DNA of 50,375 bases. Origin: Candidatus Polarisedimenticolia bacterium. GTDB taxonomy: Bacteria; Acidobacteriota; Polarisedimenticolia; Gp22-AA2. This document shows positions 1 through 7,796 of this stretch, in pieces. Below the pieces are notes generated by a model, which was given only the letters and a program-made list of their open reading frames with translations, was not told where the DNA came from and ran no database searches. A program made the position numbers and the translations under genes. Each line of letters opens with the position of its first letter. The stretch's first letter is position 1. The stretch lies in NCBI GenBank assembly GCA_036001465.1, contig DASYUH010000068.1, forward strand, positions 1-50,375. The letters run 5' to 3'.

Positions 1-795
1 GAGACGGCCGTGGTGGCCGCCCGGTCTGGAGTCGGCCCGCCGGACGGTAACTGGAGTCATCCGGCCTGGCAGCCGGGCCGGTTCACACAACCGGACGGCG
101 TTTCCGCTTCGGGTCAGGTGCAGGTCGATTCCCCCTGGAGAGTCGGGAGGACGACGTGGTCGGCGGTAGGCGGCGGAGTGCAAATGTGTGCGCCCGCAAC
201 GGCCGTGGACAGGGTGCCAATGTGTGCGTCCTCCCGGTCGCGCGTCCGCTTCTGGGCCCCCAATGACGTCGCCGACCTCTGGCAGCATGCCCTGAACGTC
301 TGCCGCCTGGTTCCGGGGGGGCCCGTCGACGCGTCCCCTCTCGAGGACTGGGAGTGCGTCGCCCGGATGATCGCCTCGTTCCTGCACACCTGGGACGTCA
401 GCGGCGACCCCAAGTGGCGACGCGATCACCGGATCTTCGAGAGGGACGGCTGGCGCTGCCGGGTCCCTGGCTGCTCGTCGCGCCAGAGCCTGCAGGTCCA
501 CCATGTGATCTACCGGTCCCACGGTGGCGGCAACGAAGACGACAACCTGGCGGTGCTCTGCGCCACGCACCACCTGCAGGGGATTCACGCCGGGCGCCTG
601 CGCTGCCGCGGATCGTGCGAGGGGCACCTGCGCTGGGAGTTCGGCGTCGGCCACGGCGGCGCGCCGATCATGACCACCGTCGAGGAGGTCATCTTGAAAC
701 CCGACGAGGTCAAGGCGAGCGACGCCGACCGTCACGGCGCTCAAATAGAAGCCGCCAACGCCGACCGCTGCCGCTCCCGGCAGGCCGCCTGCTAG
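1..795 (+). CDS. HNH endonuclease domain protein, 5' truncated
   Basis: The frame is open from the first base of the window, so the start lies upstream and only the C-terminal part is seen. The visible protein ends in an HNH nuclease domain: a segment reading RIFERDGWRCRVPGC, then LQVHHVIYRSHGGG, then a Cys-Ala-Thr-His-His segment. It therefore has the paired Cys, the central His-His and the distal His-His expected of a beta-beta-alpha metal nuclease. The segment before it (RFWAPNDVADLW) is shared by HNH proteins of the DUF222/13E12 repeat type, which are common as multicopy genes in actinobacterial and acidobacterial genomes. The role is probably DNA cleavage in a mobile or repeat context, but nothing in the window shows a target. 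A 3' extension of about 60 residues after the HNH core is unremarkable. Confidence 0.75.
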   Translation, partial: ETAVVAARSGVGPPDGNWSHPAWQPGRFTQPDGVSASGQVQVDSPWRVGRTTWSAVGGGVQMCAPATAVDRVPMCASSRSRVRFWAPNDVADLWQHALNVCRLVPGGPVDASPLEDWECVARMIASFLHTWDVSGDPKWRRDHRIFERDGWRCRVPGCSSRQSLQVHHVIYRSHGGGNEDDNLAVLCATHHLQGIHAGRLRCRGSCEGHLRWEFGVGHGGAPIMTTVEEVILKPDEVKASDADRHGAQIEAANADRCRSRQAAC

Positions 796-844
796 CCCGA
801 GCAGGCGCGACAGCCGCCGGGACTGCGCCGGAAGTGCCTCAAGG

Positions 845-875
845 TTGACGGATTCGACATGACCCGGCGTAACAT
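845..875 (+). promoter_or_regulatory. Possible sigma-70 promoter for the GT-C/TPR gene
   Basis: TTGACG at 845-850 and TAACAT at 870-875 with a 19-bp spacer, longer than the 17 bp seen at other promoters here. It lies between the HNH gene and the gene starting near 962, about 85 nt before it. Confidence 0.35.
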
Positions 876-961
876 GCAGCCTGATTCGCCGGGCGCAGCA
901 CGGGACGCAGGTGACCCTGGTGGCGGGCGCAGGGTCGGCGCCATGAACCGGGGATAGCCCG

Positions 962-2905
962 GTGCTCCTGGGGGGACGGGTGAAGGACCTCCGGCCGGCG
1001 GCGGTGTTCGTGCTGGCGTACGCGCTGAGACTCCTCTACGTCCTGCAGATCCGGGACGCCCCGTACTTCGACGTCCCCCTGATCGACGGCCCGAACTACT
1101 TTCGCATGGCCGCCGCGATCGCCTCCGGCTCCCTGACCGGCGGGCATCAGGTGTTCTGGCAGCCGCCGCTGTACTCCTACTTCCTGGCCCTCCTGTTCGT
1201 GACGGTCGGCAACGGCATGCTGGCGATCTACGCCGTCCAGGCGGCCGTCGGGGCGCTCTCCTGCGTGCTGATCTACTGGATCGGGAAGCGACTGTTCGAC
1301 GCGCGGGCGGCCACGGCGGCCGGAGTCATCGGCGCCCTGTACGGCCCTTTGATCCACTTCGACGCGCAGCCGCTCGTCCCGGTCGTGCACATCGTCCTCG
1401 TCCTGGGCGGGCTCCTGATGCTCCTTCGTGCGGCGGGGATCGGCGAGCCGGCCGACCCGCGCCCCGGAGGATTCTTTTCGGCCGGGCTCCTCTGGGGGCT
1501 GGCCGCCACGGCGACCCCGAACATTCTCCTGGCGGTCCCCCCGGCCGCCGCCTGGGCCTGGCGGCGGATGCGCGCGGCGGGCGTCGCGGGACTTCTGGTC
1601 GCGGGCGTGGGGCTTCCGGTTCTGGTCGTCACGGCGCGCAACGTTCTCGTGGCGCGCGATGCGGTGCTGATCTCCTCGAACGGCGGCATCAATTTTTTCG
1701 TGGGCAACAACCCGGACTACGAGCGGACGATCCGCCTGCGCCCCGGGGGGGAGTTCGAGCGCCTCGCCCAGGAGCCGGAGAACCTCGGCATCGTGAAGGC
1801 CTCCGCCCGGTCGCGCTATTTCGCCGCGCGCGCCGGTCGGTACCTGCGCGAGCACCCCGGGGAGGCGTTGCGTCTCTATGCGCGCAAGACAGGCGAATTG
1901 ATCGCCGGACGGGAGATCCCGCGCAACCAGGACGCTTACGTCTACCGCCGCGAGTCGTGGCTTCTGGCGCTCCTCCTCTGGCGCTTCGGCATTTCGTTTC
2001 CGTTCGGCCTCGTCGCCCCGCTCGCCCTGGCCGGCCTGTTCGTCGGCGGACAGGCCTCCGAAGCGCAGGGTTCCGGCCGCCGACTCCTCCTGCTCTACAC
2101 GGCGGCGTACGCGGTCTCCATCCTTCTGTTTTTTCCAACCGATCGCTACCGGCTCCCTCTGGTTCCGGTCGCCGCGCTGCTCGCGGGTCGGATGCTGGCC
2201 GCGCTGCCGGGGTGCCTGAAGAGACCGATCGTCCCGGCCGCTTTCCTGTGCGGGCTTGTCCTGTTCAATCTGGACGCCCGGGCCCCCCGAGAGGTCTACC
2301 CGGAAGAGGAGGCGCTGAACGCCGCCTACGCCCTCAGAATGAAAGGGCGGCCGCAGGAGGCGCGCGACGCGTACCTGCAGGCGATGGCGCTGAACCCGCG
2401 GAGGATCGATCCGTACAACGCCCTGGCCGTCATGGCGGCGGAGGAAGGACGCTGGGACGAGGCGGCGGCCCGCTACGAAGCGCTTCTGGAGATTGCCCCC
2501 GACTTCGCCGAAGTGCGGCGCAGCCTCGGGGAGGCGTACAGAGCGCTCGGGCGCAAGGAGGATGCCTGGCGCGAATGGCGGGCCGCCGTCGACCTCGCCC
2601 CCGGCGAAGGGCTTGCTCTCGCCGACATGTGCATGTCGGCTTACGAGGACGGGGCGATCGCCGACGCCGAGGCGCACTGCGAGCGGGCCGTGCGGGCACG
2701 GCCCGACCTGCCCGAAACCCACCTGTCCATGGGCCTGGTCGCCCGCGCTCTGCAGCGACGCGACCGGGCGCGGGCGGAATTGACCGAGGCGGCCCGTCTC
2801 TTTCCGCGCGGGAGCGCCGGCGGCCGGCGCGCGATCGAGATCCTGGAGAAGATGCGGCGTCGGGATGCGCGTCTCAAAGGAGAGCCGTCCCCCACCCCGC
2901 CCTGA
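962..2905 (+). CDS. GT-C family (PMT/GT39-like) membrane glycosyltransferase with C-terminal TPR repeats
   Basis: A 647-residue polytopic membrane protein. The N-terminal part has the GT-C arrangement: a first membrane helix followed by a periplasmic loop with an acidic residue (IDGPNYFRMA, near residue 43), then Trp-Gln-Pro-Pro-Leu-Tyr, and about ten hydrophobic segments up to residue 430. Such enzymes transfer sugars from polyprenyl-phosphate donors on the periplasmic face. From about residue 446 to 625 there are four or five TPR units (for example PYNALAVMAAEEGRWDEAAARYEALLEIAP), probably a periplasmic interaction surface. The start is GTG at 962; an in-frame GTG at 980 preceded by GGGGGGA is an alternative. 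The gene stands alone. The substrate cannot be told from sequence. Confidence 0.8.
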   Translation: MLLGGRVKDLRPAAVFVLAYALRLLYVLQIRDAPYFDVPLIDGPNYFRMAAAIASGSLTGGHQVFWQPPLYSYFLALLFVTVGNGMLAIYAVQAAVGALSCVLIYWIGKRLFDARAATAAGVIGALYGPLIHFDAQPLVPVVHIVLVLGGLLMLLRAAGIGEPADPRPGGFFSAGLLWGLAATATPNILLAVPPAAAWAWRRMRAAGVAGLLVAGVGLPVLVVTARNVLVARDAVLISSNGGINFFVGNNPDYERTIRLRPGGEFERLAQEPENLGIVKASARSRYFAARAGRYLREHPGEALRLYARKTGELIAGREIPRNQDAYVYRRESWLLALLLWRFGISFPFGLVAPLALAGLFVGGQASEAQGSGRRLLLLYTAAYAVSILLFFPTDRYRLPLVPVAALLAGRMLAALPGCLKRPIVPAAFLCGLVLFNLDARAPREVYPEEEALNAAYALRMKGRPQEARDAYLQAMALNPRRIDPYNALAVMAAEEGRWDEAAARYEALLEIAPDFAEVRRSLGEAYRALGRKEDAWREWRAAVDLAPGEGLALADMCMSAYEDGAIADAEAHCERAVRARPDLPETHLSMGLVARALQRRDRARAELTEAARLFPRGSAGGRRAIEILEKMRRRDARLKGEPSPTPP

Positions 2906-2973
2906 GGGTGCCCACGCTTCCGGTCGGGCCGCCGGGGCGCACGAGCCGCCGAGCCCTGCGCCGAGCCCTCCGC

Positions 2974-3003
2974 TTGCGGCGCGGCGCCGGGGGATGGTAA
3001 CCT
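2974..3003 (+). promoter_or_regulatory. Possible promoter of the peroxiredoxin operon
   Basis: TTGCGG at 2974-2979 and TAACCT at 2998-3003, 18-bp spacer. A purine-rich GGGGAGG at 3022-3028 precedes the ATG at 3040 by 11 nt and is a likely ribosome binding site. Confidence 0.4.
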
Positions 3004-3039
3004 CATGACTCTGCCCAACTTGGGGAGGTGACAACCGCC

Positions 3040-3480
3040 ATGCTTTCAATAGGTTCCATTGCGCCTGCGTTCACGGTGAAGGACGACCGGGGGCGGGACG
3101 TCTCCCTGGCCGATTTCAAGGGGAAGACCGTCGTCCTCTGGTTCTATCCGAAGGCCGACACGCCGGGCTGAACCATCGAGGGTTGCGGGTACCGCGACCT
3201 GGCGACCGAATTCGACAAGAGAAACGCCGTGATCCTGGGAGCGTCGTTCGACACCGTGGAAGAGAACCGGGCCTTCGCCGAGAAGTTCGGCTACCCGTTC
3301 CGCCTGCTCTGCGACACGAAGCGGGAGATCGGGATGGCCTACGGCGCCTGCGACACGCCGCAGGACGAATGCGCCCGGCGGATCTCCTACGTGATCGACC
3401 CGCAGGGCACCATTGCGCATGCCTTTCCGAAGGTCGACACGAAGAGTCATCCGCGCGCGGTGCTCGCCCTTCTCGCATGA
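3040..3480 (+). CDS. Peroxiredoxin (BCP/PrxQ-type) with in-frame UGA at the peroxidatic position; probable selenoprotein
   Basis: Reading from ATG 3040 gives a complete thioredoxin-fold peroxiredoxin of 146 residues if the TGA at 3169-3171 is decoded. The order is [11 protein letters not shown], then [24 protein letters not shown], then [23 protein letters not shown] and a C-terminal [15 protein letters not shown] codon 44 sits exactly where the peroxidatic Cys of the BCP motif TPGCT belongs. Cys49, five residues later, matches the resolving Cys of atypical 2-Cys BCP proteins. Conservation continues without frameshift for 102 codons to the TGA at 3478-3480, which overlaps the next gene's ATG (ATGA). 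Selenocysteine peroxiredoxins are known in bacteria. The enzyme would reduce H2O2 and organic hydroperoxides using a thioredoxin-like donor. A conventional caller would split or lose this gene. The alternative is a nonsense pseudogene, which the exact position and the hairpin make unlikely. Confidence 0.88.
3169..3199 (+). promoter_or_regulatory. Candidate bacterial SECIS element (UGA codon plus downstream hairpin)
   Basis: After the TGA at 3169-3171, bases 3181-3188 (GGTTGCGG) pair with 3192-3199 (CCGCGACC) through eight pairs including one U-G wobble, extendable by a G-U. The loop is GUA at 3189-3191, with G first. The loop starts 18 nt after the last base of the UGA, inside the 16-37 nt window I recall for bacterial SECIS loops, which usually carry a G among the first loop bases. 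It lies within the coding sequence, as bacterial SECIS elements do. Confidence 0.75.
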
Positions 3481-4643
3481 GCATGCCGATGCCGGTCGAC
3501 AATCCGCGCGCCGCACCGGACCTGGCGGGCCTCAGGATCCGCCGCGAGCCCGACCGCCCGAAGCGCCCCATCGGGATCCTGCTTCTCGGGGCGGTCCTGG
3601 CGTTCGCCGTCGCCGCCGGCGCATACGTCCTCATGTCCCCTGTCCTGCGGGCCGTGCCGGTGGAGTCCACGAAGGCGGCTCTGGTCACGGAAGGCCAGGC
3701 GCTGACGGTCCTGTCGGCTTCGGGGTACGTCGAGGCCGAGACCCGGGCGGACCTCTCCCCCAAGATCACCTCGCGCATCACCGACTTGCGGGTGACGGAG
3801 GGATCGCGCGTCAAGAAAGGGGAGATCATCGCCCGCCTGGACCACCAGGACCTCGACGCGCAGCTCGCCGAGGCCCAGGCGGCCTGGGCCCAGGCCGCGG
3901 CGGATCTCGCGAGACAGCAGACGCTCTTCCAGCAGGGGCTGGCGACGAAATCGGCCCTCGACGCCGCGGTGTCCGGAGAGGCCGCGACGCGCGCCCGGGC
4001 CGACTACATCCGGGCCCTCCTCGACTACACGGTCCTGCGGGCGCCGTTCGACGGGGTCGTGGTCGCCAAGCGGGCGCACGTCGGCGAGGCGGTCTCTCCG
4101 TTCGGGTCGCCCGGCCAGGGCTCCTCGAACGGCGGCGCCATCGTGACGCTGGTCGACTTCTCGACTCTCTACGTCGGCGTGGACGTCAACGAGTCGAACC
4201 TGGCGCGCCTTGCCTCGAAGCAGCCGGCCGAGATCACGCTCGAGGCGTATCCCGAGCGCGTCTACAAGGGCTACCTGAAGCAGGTGATCCCGTCCGCCGA
4301 CCGCCAGAAGGGGACGGTGAAGGTCAAGGTGGCCATCCTCGATCCCGACGAGAACATCCTTCCCGACCTCTCGGCGCGCGTGAGCTTCACCAGCGAGGCG
4401 ACCCGGGGGGCGTCGGCGCGGACGCAGATCGAGATCCCGAAGAGCGCCCTGGCTGTGCGCGACGGGAAGACCGGTGTCTTTCTCATCCAGGACGACAGGG
4501 CCGTCTTCCGGCCGGTCGTCCTCGGGCGCGAGAAGGATTCGACCGCCGAGATCAAGGAAGGGCTGCGCGGGGGCGAGGCGCTGGTCGCCGACGCGTCGAA
4601 GGACGGCCTCGAGGACGGCGCCCGCATCCGGATCAGCAAGTAG
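3477..4643 (+). CDS. Periplasmic adaptor (HlyD/MacA-type membrane fusion protein)
   Basis: A 388-residue membrane fusion protein. A short cytoplasmic N-terminus is followed by one membrane anchor (about residues 33-55, IGILLLGAVLAFAVAAGAYVL). Then come the first half of the lipoyl/barrel-sandwich domain (GYVEAETRADLSPKITSRI), an alpha-hairpin with ARQQTLFQQGLATKSALD, the second lipoyl half (VLRAPFDGVVVAKRAHVGE), a beta-barrel domain and a membrane-proximal domain. It would link the downstream ABC transporter to an outer membrane channel or act as a stator. The ATG at 3477 overlaps the peroxiredoxin stop as ATGA, so translation is probably coupled; the frame is open further upstream inside the peroxiredoxin gene but that stretch is not used. 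No TolC-like gene is in the window. Confidence 0.88.
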   Translation: MSMPMPVDNPRAAPDLAGLRIRREPDRPKRPIGILLLGAVLAFAVAAGAYVLMSPVLRAVPVESTKAALVTEGQALTVLSASGYVEAETRADLSPKITSRITDLRVTEGSRVKKGEIIARLDHQDLDAQLAEAQAAWAQAAADLARQQTLFQQGLATKSALDAAVSGEAATRARADYIRALLDYTVLRAPFDGVVVAKRAHVGEAVSPFGSPGQGSSNGGAIVTLVDFSTLYVGVDVNESNLARLASKQPAEITLEAYPERVYKGYLKQVIPSADRQKGTVKVKVAILDPDENILPDLSARVSFTSEATRGASARTQIEIPKSALAVRDGKTGVFLIQDDRAVFRPVVLGREKDSTAEIKEGLRGGEALVADASKDGLEDGARIRISK

Positions 4644-4704
4644 GCAGGGGCCGCCCGCCCGGCTGCGGCCGACGCGCCTGCGGGAGCGGCACACAGGAGG
4701 AACC

Positions 4705-5427
4705 GTGGCAGAGCCGCTCATCACCATCGAGCACGTTTCGAAAGTCTATCGCCGGGATTCCCTCCAGATCCCGGTCCTCGAGGACATCAACCTGGACATC
4801 GGCAAGGGGGAGTTCGTCGCCCTGATGGGGCCCTCCGGCTCGGGCAAGACGACGCTCCTGAACCTCATCGCTGGGATCGACACCACGACCCGGGGCCGCA
4901 TCACCGTCGAGGGGAAGGACATTTCGCAGATGGGCGAGAGCGCGCTGGCCCGGTGGCGGGCCCGCCACATCGGCTTCATCTTCCAGCTCTACAACCTGAT
5001 CCCGGTCCTCACCGCGTTCGAGAACGTCGAGCTGCCGCTCCTCCTGACGCCCCTGTCGCGCCGTGAGCGCCACGAGCACGTGAAGACGGCCCTGTCGATC
5101 GTCGGCCTGGCCGACCGCATCGATCACTATCCCCGGCAGCTCTCCGGCGGCCAGGAGCAGCGCGTCGCCATCGCCCGGGCCATCGTCGCGGATCCGTTGA
5201 TCCTGGTGGCCGACGAGCCGACGGGGGATCTGGACGCGAAGAGCGCCGAGGAGATCCTCGCCCTGCTCGACCGGCTGAACGCCGAGTTCTCCAAGACGAT
5301 CGTCATGGTCACGCACGACCCGCGCGCGGCGGCGCGCGCCCACCGGATGCTGCACCTCGACAAGGGCGTGCTCTCGGCCGAGACCGCCGCCTCCGCCCTG
5401 GAACGATCCCGGGAAGGCCGGTCATGA
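4705..5427 (+). CDS. ABC transporter ATP-binding protein (MacB/LolD type)
   Basis: A 240-residue cytoplasmic ATPase with Walker A GPSGSGKT at residues 42-49, Q-loop FIFQLYNLIP, signature LSGGQEQRVAIARA, Walker B LILVADEPTGDLD and H-loop VTHD. The length and the ADEPTGDLDAKS segment fit the MacB/LolD/FtsE subfamily, which drives mechanotransmission by FtsX-type permeases. The GTG start at 4705 is chosen because AGGAGG (4695-4700) precedes it at good spacing and the protein begins at the usual point (PLITIEHVSKVY). The stop overlaps the next permease's ATG. It acts with the two permeases and the adaptor. Confidence 0.93.
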   Translation: MAEPLITIEHVSKVYRRDSLQIPVLEDINLDIGKGEFVALMGPSGSGKTTLLNLIAGIDTTTRGRITVEGKDISQMGESALARWRARHIGFIFQLYNLIPVLTAFENVELPLLLTPLSRRERHEHVKTALSIVGLADRIDHYPRQLSGGQEQRVAIARAIVADPLILVADEPTGDLDAKSAEEILALLDRLNAEFSKTIVMVTHDPRAAARAHRMLHLDKGVLSAETAASALERSREGRS

Positions 5428-6581
5428 AGTATTTCCGCTACGTCTGGAAGAACGTCTTTCGGAAGAAGAGCCGGGCGTTTCTCACCATGGCATCGATCGT
5501 CCTGGTCCTGGTGCTCATCGTCGTCCTCTCGTCGCTGCTCGAGGCGATGGAGTACGACCCCAGCGGCGGCCGGGGATCGACGCACATCGTCGTGCAGCAC
5601 GCCACCGGGCTCGCCAATTTCATGCCCCTCGCCTACCGCCAGAAGATCGAGCAGGTCCCGGACGTCGTCGCGGTGGCGCCGCAGATCTGGTTCGGTGGCA
5701 CCTACATCGACGATCGCCCGGAGAACTTCTTCGGCCAGCTCTCGACCGACCCGGAGGTCTGGGCGGTCATCCACGACGACTACACGATCCCGGCGGACCA
5801 GCTCGCGACCTGGCAGGGTGAGCGCGATTCGTTCATCGCCGGCCGGCAGCTCATCGACAAGTACCACTGGAAGATCGGCGACCGGATCCAGCTGAAGGGG
5901 ACCTATATCTCGATGACCCTCGACCTGGTCCTGCGCGGCGTGTACCGCGGCCCCGACGAGTCGAACATCTTCTTCCACAACAAGTACCTGGAGAACTCGT
6001 TCGTGGGGCGCCTGAACCAGACCGGCATCTTCTTTCTGCGCACGAATCTGGCGGGGCAGGTGCCGGGGACCTGCGACGCGATCAACCGCATGTTCGAGAA
6101 CAGCGAGGCCCCGGTCAAGGCCATGCCCGAGCAGCAGTTCATGCTGCAGTTCGCCGAGATGATGGGAAACATCAAGCTCCTGGTTCGATCCATCGCGCTC
6201 ACCGTGCTGCTCACGGTGGTCCTCATCGTGGCGAATTCGGTCGCCATGAGCGCGCGCGAGCGTGTGACGCAGATCGCGGTCATCCGCGCCCTCGGGTTCC
6301 GGCGCGGCCAGGTCCTGGCGCTCGTCCTCTCCGAGGCCGTCGTCCTGGCCCTTCTGGGCGGCGTCGCGGGGGTCCTGCTTTCGATTCCGTTCACCCACAT
6401 CCTGGTCGAGGGGATGAAGCACTCTCCCGTGGCGCCCTTCGCCTTCAACGTCCGGATCTCCGCCACCACGCTCCTCACCTCCTTCGCCGCCTCCGTGGCG
6501 ATCGGGATCCTGGCCGGCTTCGTGCCGGCGATCCGCTCGGCGCGGGTGCGGATCGTCGACGGTCTCAGGCAGGTGGCCTGA
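5424..6581 (+). CDS. ABC transporter permease, FtsX/MacB family (first)
   Basis: A 385-residue permease with one N-terminal membrane helix (about residues 17-40, AFLTMASIVLVLVLIVVLSSLL), a large periplasmic domain (residues about 45-245), then three C-terminal helices with the FtsX signature ARERVTQIAVIRALGFRRGQVLALVL. This is the four-helix MacB/LolC topology. ATGA overlap with the ATPase gene indicates coupling. It would form a heterodimer with the next permease. Substrate unknown; such systems export or extract lipids, lipoproteins, peptides or toxins. Confidence 0.9.
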   Translation: MKYFRYVWKNVFRKKSRAFLTMASIVLVLVLIVVLSSLLEAMEYDPSGGRGSTHIVVQHATGLANFMPLAYRQKIEQVPDVVAVAPQIWFGGTYIDDRPENFFGQLSTDPEVWAVIHDDYTIPADQLATWQGERDSFIAGRQLIDKYHWKIGDRIQLKGTYISMTLDLVLRGVYRGPDESNIFFHNKYLENSFVGRLNQTGIFFLRTNLAGQVPGTCDAINRMFENSEAPVKAMPEQQFMLQFAEMMGNIKLLVRSIALTVLLTVVLIVANSVAMSARERVTQIAVIRALGFRRGQVLALVLSEAVVLALLGGVAGVLLSIPFTHILVEGMKHSPVAPFAFNVRISATTLLTSFAASVAIGILAGFVPAIRSARVRIVDGLRQVA

Positions 6582-6613
6582 TGGGCATCCCGGACGGCTC
6601 GGAGGTCGTCTGA
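6581..6613 (+). other. Ten-codon relay ORF with a duplicated start context between two permease genes
   Basis: The 14-mer TGATGGGCATCCCG occurs twice, at 6579-6592 and 6611-6624. The first copy makes the permease stop overlap an ATG (6581) that opens a 10-codon frame (MGIPDGSEVV). That frame stops with TGA at 6611-6613, which again overlaps the ATG (6613) of the next permease. It looks like a local duplication of the start region that leaves a stop-start relay. It may be translated in passing and is unlikely to be a functional peptide. Confidence 0.5.
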
Positions 6614-7791
6614 TGGGCATCCCGCTCAAGTACAACCTGCGCAACCTGGTCGTCCGCAAAGTCTCGACCGGCATGACCGTTCTCGGCATCGCCCTCGTCG
6701 TGACGGTCTTTCTCCTGGTGATGTCGCTCGCGGAAGGGGTCCGCAAGACCCTCTCGACCAGCGTGTCTCCCCTCAACGTCGTCGTCCTGCGGGTCGGGGC
6801 GCAGTCCGACGTCCAGAGCTACGTCAGCCGCGACCAGTACGAGGCGATCCGCACGCTCGACGGCATCGCCAAGGGGGAGGACGGCCAGCCGATCGTCTCC
6901 TCCGAGATGGTGGTCCTGATCAACATCCCGCGCCGGGACGGCAAGCGGACCAACGTGATCGTGCGCGGCGTCGAGCCGGTCGCCATAGGGATCCGCGACG
7001 ACAAGGTCAAGGTCGTCGAGGGCCGGATGTTCCGGTCCGGCACCAGCGAGGCGATCGTCTCGACCCGGCTGCGGCAGCGTTTCGCCGACATGCAGATCGG
7101 CCGCACGATCCAGTCCGGATCGGAGCGCTACACGGTCGTCGGGTTCTTCGACGCCTCCGGGTCGCCCTACGACTCGGAGATCTGGGCCGATCTGCACAAC
7201 GTGCAGGAGCAGGCCCACCGGGGGACCGGGTTCAGCAGCGTGGTGGCCCGCGCCACCGACTCGGGGGCGCGCGACCGGGTGGTCGCGGGGATCAAGGGCG
7301 ACCAGCGGATCAAGCTCGAGGCGACGCCCGAGACCGAGTATTTCGCGAAACAGATGGGGACCGCCAAGCCGATCCAGTTCCTGGCCTACCTGGTGGCGGT
7401 CATCATGGCGATCGGCGCCTCGTTCGGCGCCATGAACACGATGTACGCGCAGGTGTCGGCCCGCACGCGCGAGATCGCCACCCTGCGCGCCCTCGGTTTC
7501 TCCCGGACCGTCATCCTGGCCTCGTTCGTGTTCGAGTCGATGAGCCTCGGGCTCCTGGGCGGTGTCCTGGGCGGCGCCATGGCCGCCCTCATCGTCAACC
7601 TGTTCCTCACCGCCCCGACCGGCACGAACAACTTCCAGACCTTCGCCGAGATCATGTTCAACTTCGAGCTGACCGCTCCGCTGATCGTCGCGGGTGTGAT
7701 CTTCTCCCTGGCGATGGGGCTGTTCGGCGGCCTGTTCCCCGCCTCGCGCGCCGCGCGGCTGAAGATCACCAACGCCCTGCGCGAGGCCTAG
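6613..7791 (+). CDS. ABC transporter permease, FtsX/MacB family (second)
   Basis: A 392-residue permease with the same topology as the one before it: an N-terminal helix (MTVLGIALVVTVFLLVMSLAEG), a periplasmic domain, and three C-terminal helices carrying SARTREIATLRALGFSRTVI. It is a diverged paralogue, so the transporter is probably a heterodimer. The ATG at 6613 is fixed by the TGATG overlap with the short relay frame. The downstream glycosyltransferase begins 5 nt after its stop, so the operon continues. Confidence 0.9.
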   Translation: MGIPLKYNLRNLVVRKVSTGMTVLGIALVVTVFLLVMSLAEGVRKTLSTSVSPLNVVVLRVGAQSDVQSYVSRDQYEAIRTLDGIAKGEDGQPIVSSEMVVLINIPRRDGKRTNVIVRGVEPVAIGIRDDKVKVVEGRMFRSGTSEAIVSTRLRQRFADMQIGRTIQSGSERYTVVGFFDASGSPYDSEIWADLHNVQEQAHRGTGFSSVVARATDSGARDRVVAGIKGDQRIKLEATPETEYFAKQMGTAKPIQFLAYLVAVIMAIGASFGAMNTMYAQVSARTREIATLRALGFSRTVILASFVFESMSLGLLGGVLGGAMAALIVNLFLTAPTGTNNFQTFAEIMFNFELTAPLIVAGVIFSLAMGLFGGLFPASRAARLKITNALREA

Positions 7792-7796
7792 AGGAC

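Noticed and set aside
839-3049. Long open frame on the minus strand opposite the GT-C/TPR gene
   Set aside because: The encoded sequence is Arg/Gly/Pro-rich with no domain, and it is a shadow of the plus-strand membrane protein in high-GC DNA.
3169-3171. TGA in the peroxiredoxin as a plain nonsense mutation
   Set aside because: Its exact position at the catalytic Cys, the conserved downstream frame and the hairpin favour selenocysteine decoding, although this remains untested.
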